Assembly (NCBI GenBank): GCA_030451965.1
Contig: JAKDNE010000012.1
Location: forward strand, 1 to 20,670
Length of the DNA stretch: 20,670 nucleotides
Reading direction: 5' to 3'
Source of the DNA: Brachybacterium sp.
Lineage (GTDB): Bacteria > Actinomycetota > Actinomycetes > Actinomycetales > Dermabacteraceae
The position numbers and the translations under genes are program-made. Shown piece by piece: positions 20,080-20,670 of this stretch. Positions within the stretch are counted from its first letter, which is position 1. Every line of letters begins with the position of its first letter. The notes below the pieces were generated by a model. That model saw only the letters and a program-made list of their open reading frames with translations. It made no database searches and was not told the origin of the DNA.

Positions 20080-20598
20080 ATGGCCAGCACGTCCGCCGTT
20101 CATGCGCCCGCGATCCGCCCGGTCCGCGGGACTCGGCGCTCCTCGGCCGCGCGACCCGGCCTGACGGTCGTCGCCACCCCGAAGACCGCCGGCAGCTCGA
20201 TGCCGTTCACCCTGCTGTGCACGGTGATCGTCGTGGCGACTCTCGCCGCACTGCTCTACCTCAACATCCAGATGTCGGACACGAGCTACGAGATCACCCG
20301 GCTGCAGAGCCAGTCCCAGCGCCTCACGGAGGAGAGCCAGGCGCTCGCGGAGGCCAATGAGCGCCTGGGCACGCCGCAGGAGCTCGCACGACAGGCGCGC
20401 GAGATCGGCATGGTCCCGGTGTCGGATCCTGCATATATCGACCTCGACACGGGCGAGATCATCGGAGAGACGTCCCCGGCGGCGCAGACTGGGTCCCATC
20501 CGGAGCTGGCCACGGTGCCCGAGAGGGCCGCAGTGCCACCGGCGCAGATCTATGACGAGCCCACCGCTTACCACGGCATGGGCAGCGAAGGGGCCTGA
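20080..20598 (+). CDS. ftsL: FtsL-like cell division protein
   Basis: This is a 172-aa bitopic membrane protein in the FtsL position between rsmH and ftsI. It has a basic cytoplasmic N-terminus (1-41), one membrane helix (about 42-63), a coiled coil rich in Leu/Gln/Glu (about 66-97), and the region GTPQELARQAREIGMVP, which is common to FtsL/DivIC-type proteins. The tail is an unstructured proline/alanine-rich stretch. FtsL with FtsB and FtsQ activates septal peptidoglycan synthesis. Sequence in this family diverges fast, so the assignment rests on topology and order. The ATG is 1 nt after the rsmH stop, with AGGGAG 9 nt upstream. Confidence 0.88.
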   Translation: MASTSAVHAPAIRPVRGTRRSSAARPGLTVVATPKTAGSSMPFTLLCTVIVVATLAALLYLNIQMSDTSYEITRLQSQSQRLTEESQALAEANERLGTPQELARQAREIGMVPVSDPAYIDLDTGEIIGETSPAAQTGSHPELATVPERAAVPPAQIYDEPTAYHGMGSEGA

Positions 20599-20600
20599 GG

Positions 20601-20670
20601 ATGACGCCACCGCGCAGCAGCCGGCGGAGCACCCCCCGTACCGAGGGAGGTGCTCGGAGGCCCCGGCCCG
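20601..20670 (+). CDS. Start of probable ftsI/penicillin-binding protein, cut by the window end
   Basis: An ATG 2 nt after the ftsL stop opens a frame that runs to the window edge and encodes a basic, arginine/proline-rich N-terminus (MTPPRSSRRSTPR...). In dcw clusters the gene here is ftsI (septal transpeptidase), and actinobacterial FtsI proteins often have such basic cytoplasmic tails. No catalytic domain is in view, so identity rests on order alone. GAAGGGG lies 8 nt upstream. Confidence 0.6.
   Translation, partial: MTPPRSSRRSTPRTEGGARRPRP

Noticed and set aside
1..20670. CRISPR array, insertion sequence, prophage or attachment site
   Set aside because: No regularly spaced repeats, transposase or integrase genes, or terminal repeats with target duplications are visible; the genes are core chromosomal genes in conserved order.

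Overview
The window is high-GC DNA (visually about 70%) with the gene order and coding style of an actinobacterium of the Micrococcales. Brachybacterium or another member of the Dermabacteraceae is my best guess, but this comes from protein character and synteny and not from a database search. It looks like chromosomal core, densely coding. I see no tRNA, rRNA, CRISPR array, insertion sequence or prophage.

Layout. (1) 1-8560, the conserved miaB-miaA-dapF-hflX block: miaB (5' end outside the window), a YbjN-domain gene on the minus strand, miaA, dapF, a minus-strand RsmC-like methyltransferase, hflX and a DinG-type Fe-S helicase. (2) 8594-10371, the SOS block: lexA (minus), then divergently a membrane-anchored LysM protein in the position of the SOS division inhibitors DivS/ChiZ/YneA, then nrdR. 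The lexA/LysM spacer carries two LexA boxes. (3) 10571-15389: a HelD-type helicase-like protein (minus), a PAC2-family gene cut in two by an in-frame TAA, a cold-shock protein gene, and a spermidine-synthase-like gene (minus). (4) 15544-17960: a SAV_6107-type HEPN gene followed by dinB (DNA polymerase IV) behind a promoter that fits the LexA-independent RecA-NDp/PafBC damage promoter, then a DUF3040 membrane protein. (5) 18458 to the end, the start of the dcw cell-wall/division cluster: mraZ, rsmH, an ftsL-like gene and the first codons of what is probably ftsI.

Theme. Two DNA-damage control systems appear to be wired into the window within about 6 kb: LexA boxes for lexA and the LysM division inhibitor, and a PafBC-like promoter for HEPN-dinB. 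Together with DinG, NrdR (dNTP supply control) and HelD (RNA polymerase rescue) they form a genome-maintenance neighbourhood ending at the division cluster. Regulatory sequence is unusually readable: six genes have a TANNNT -10 box only 6-7 nt from the start codon (leaderless mRNA), mraZ has five MraZ-type boxes with exact 10-bp phasing, and several orphan palindromes sit in intergenic DNA. The most unusual points are the PAC2 nonsense split, the PafBC-type HEPN-dinB module, the LexA box that contains a Shine-Dalgarno sequence, and the extended MraZ-like motif array.
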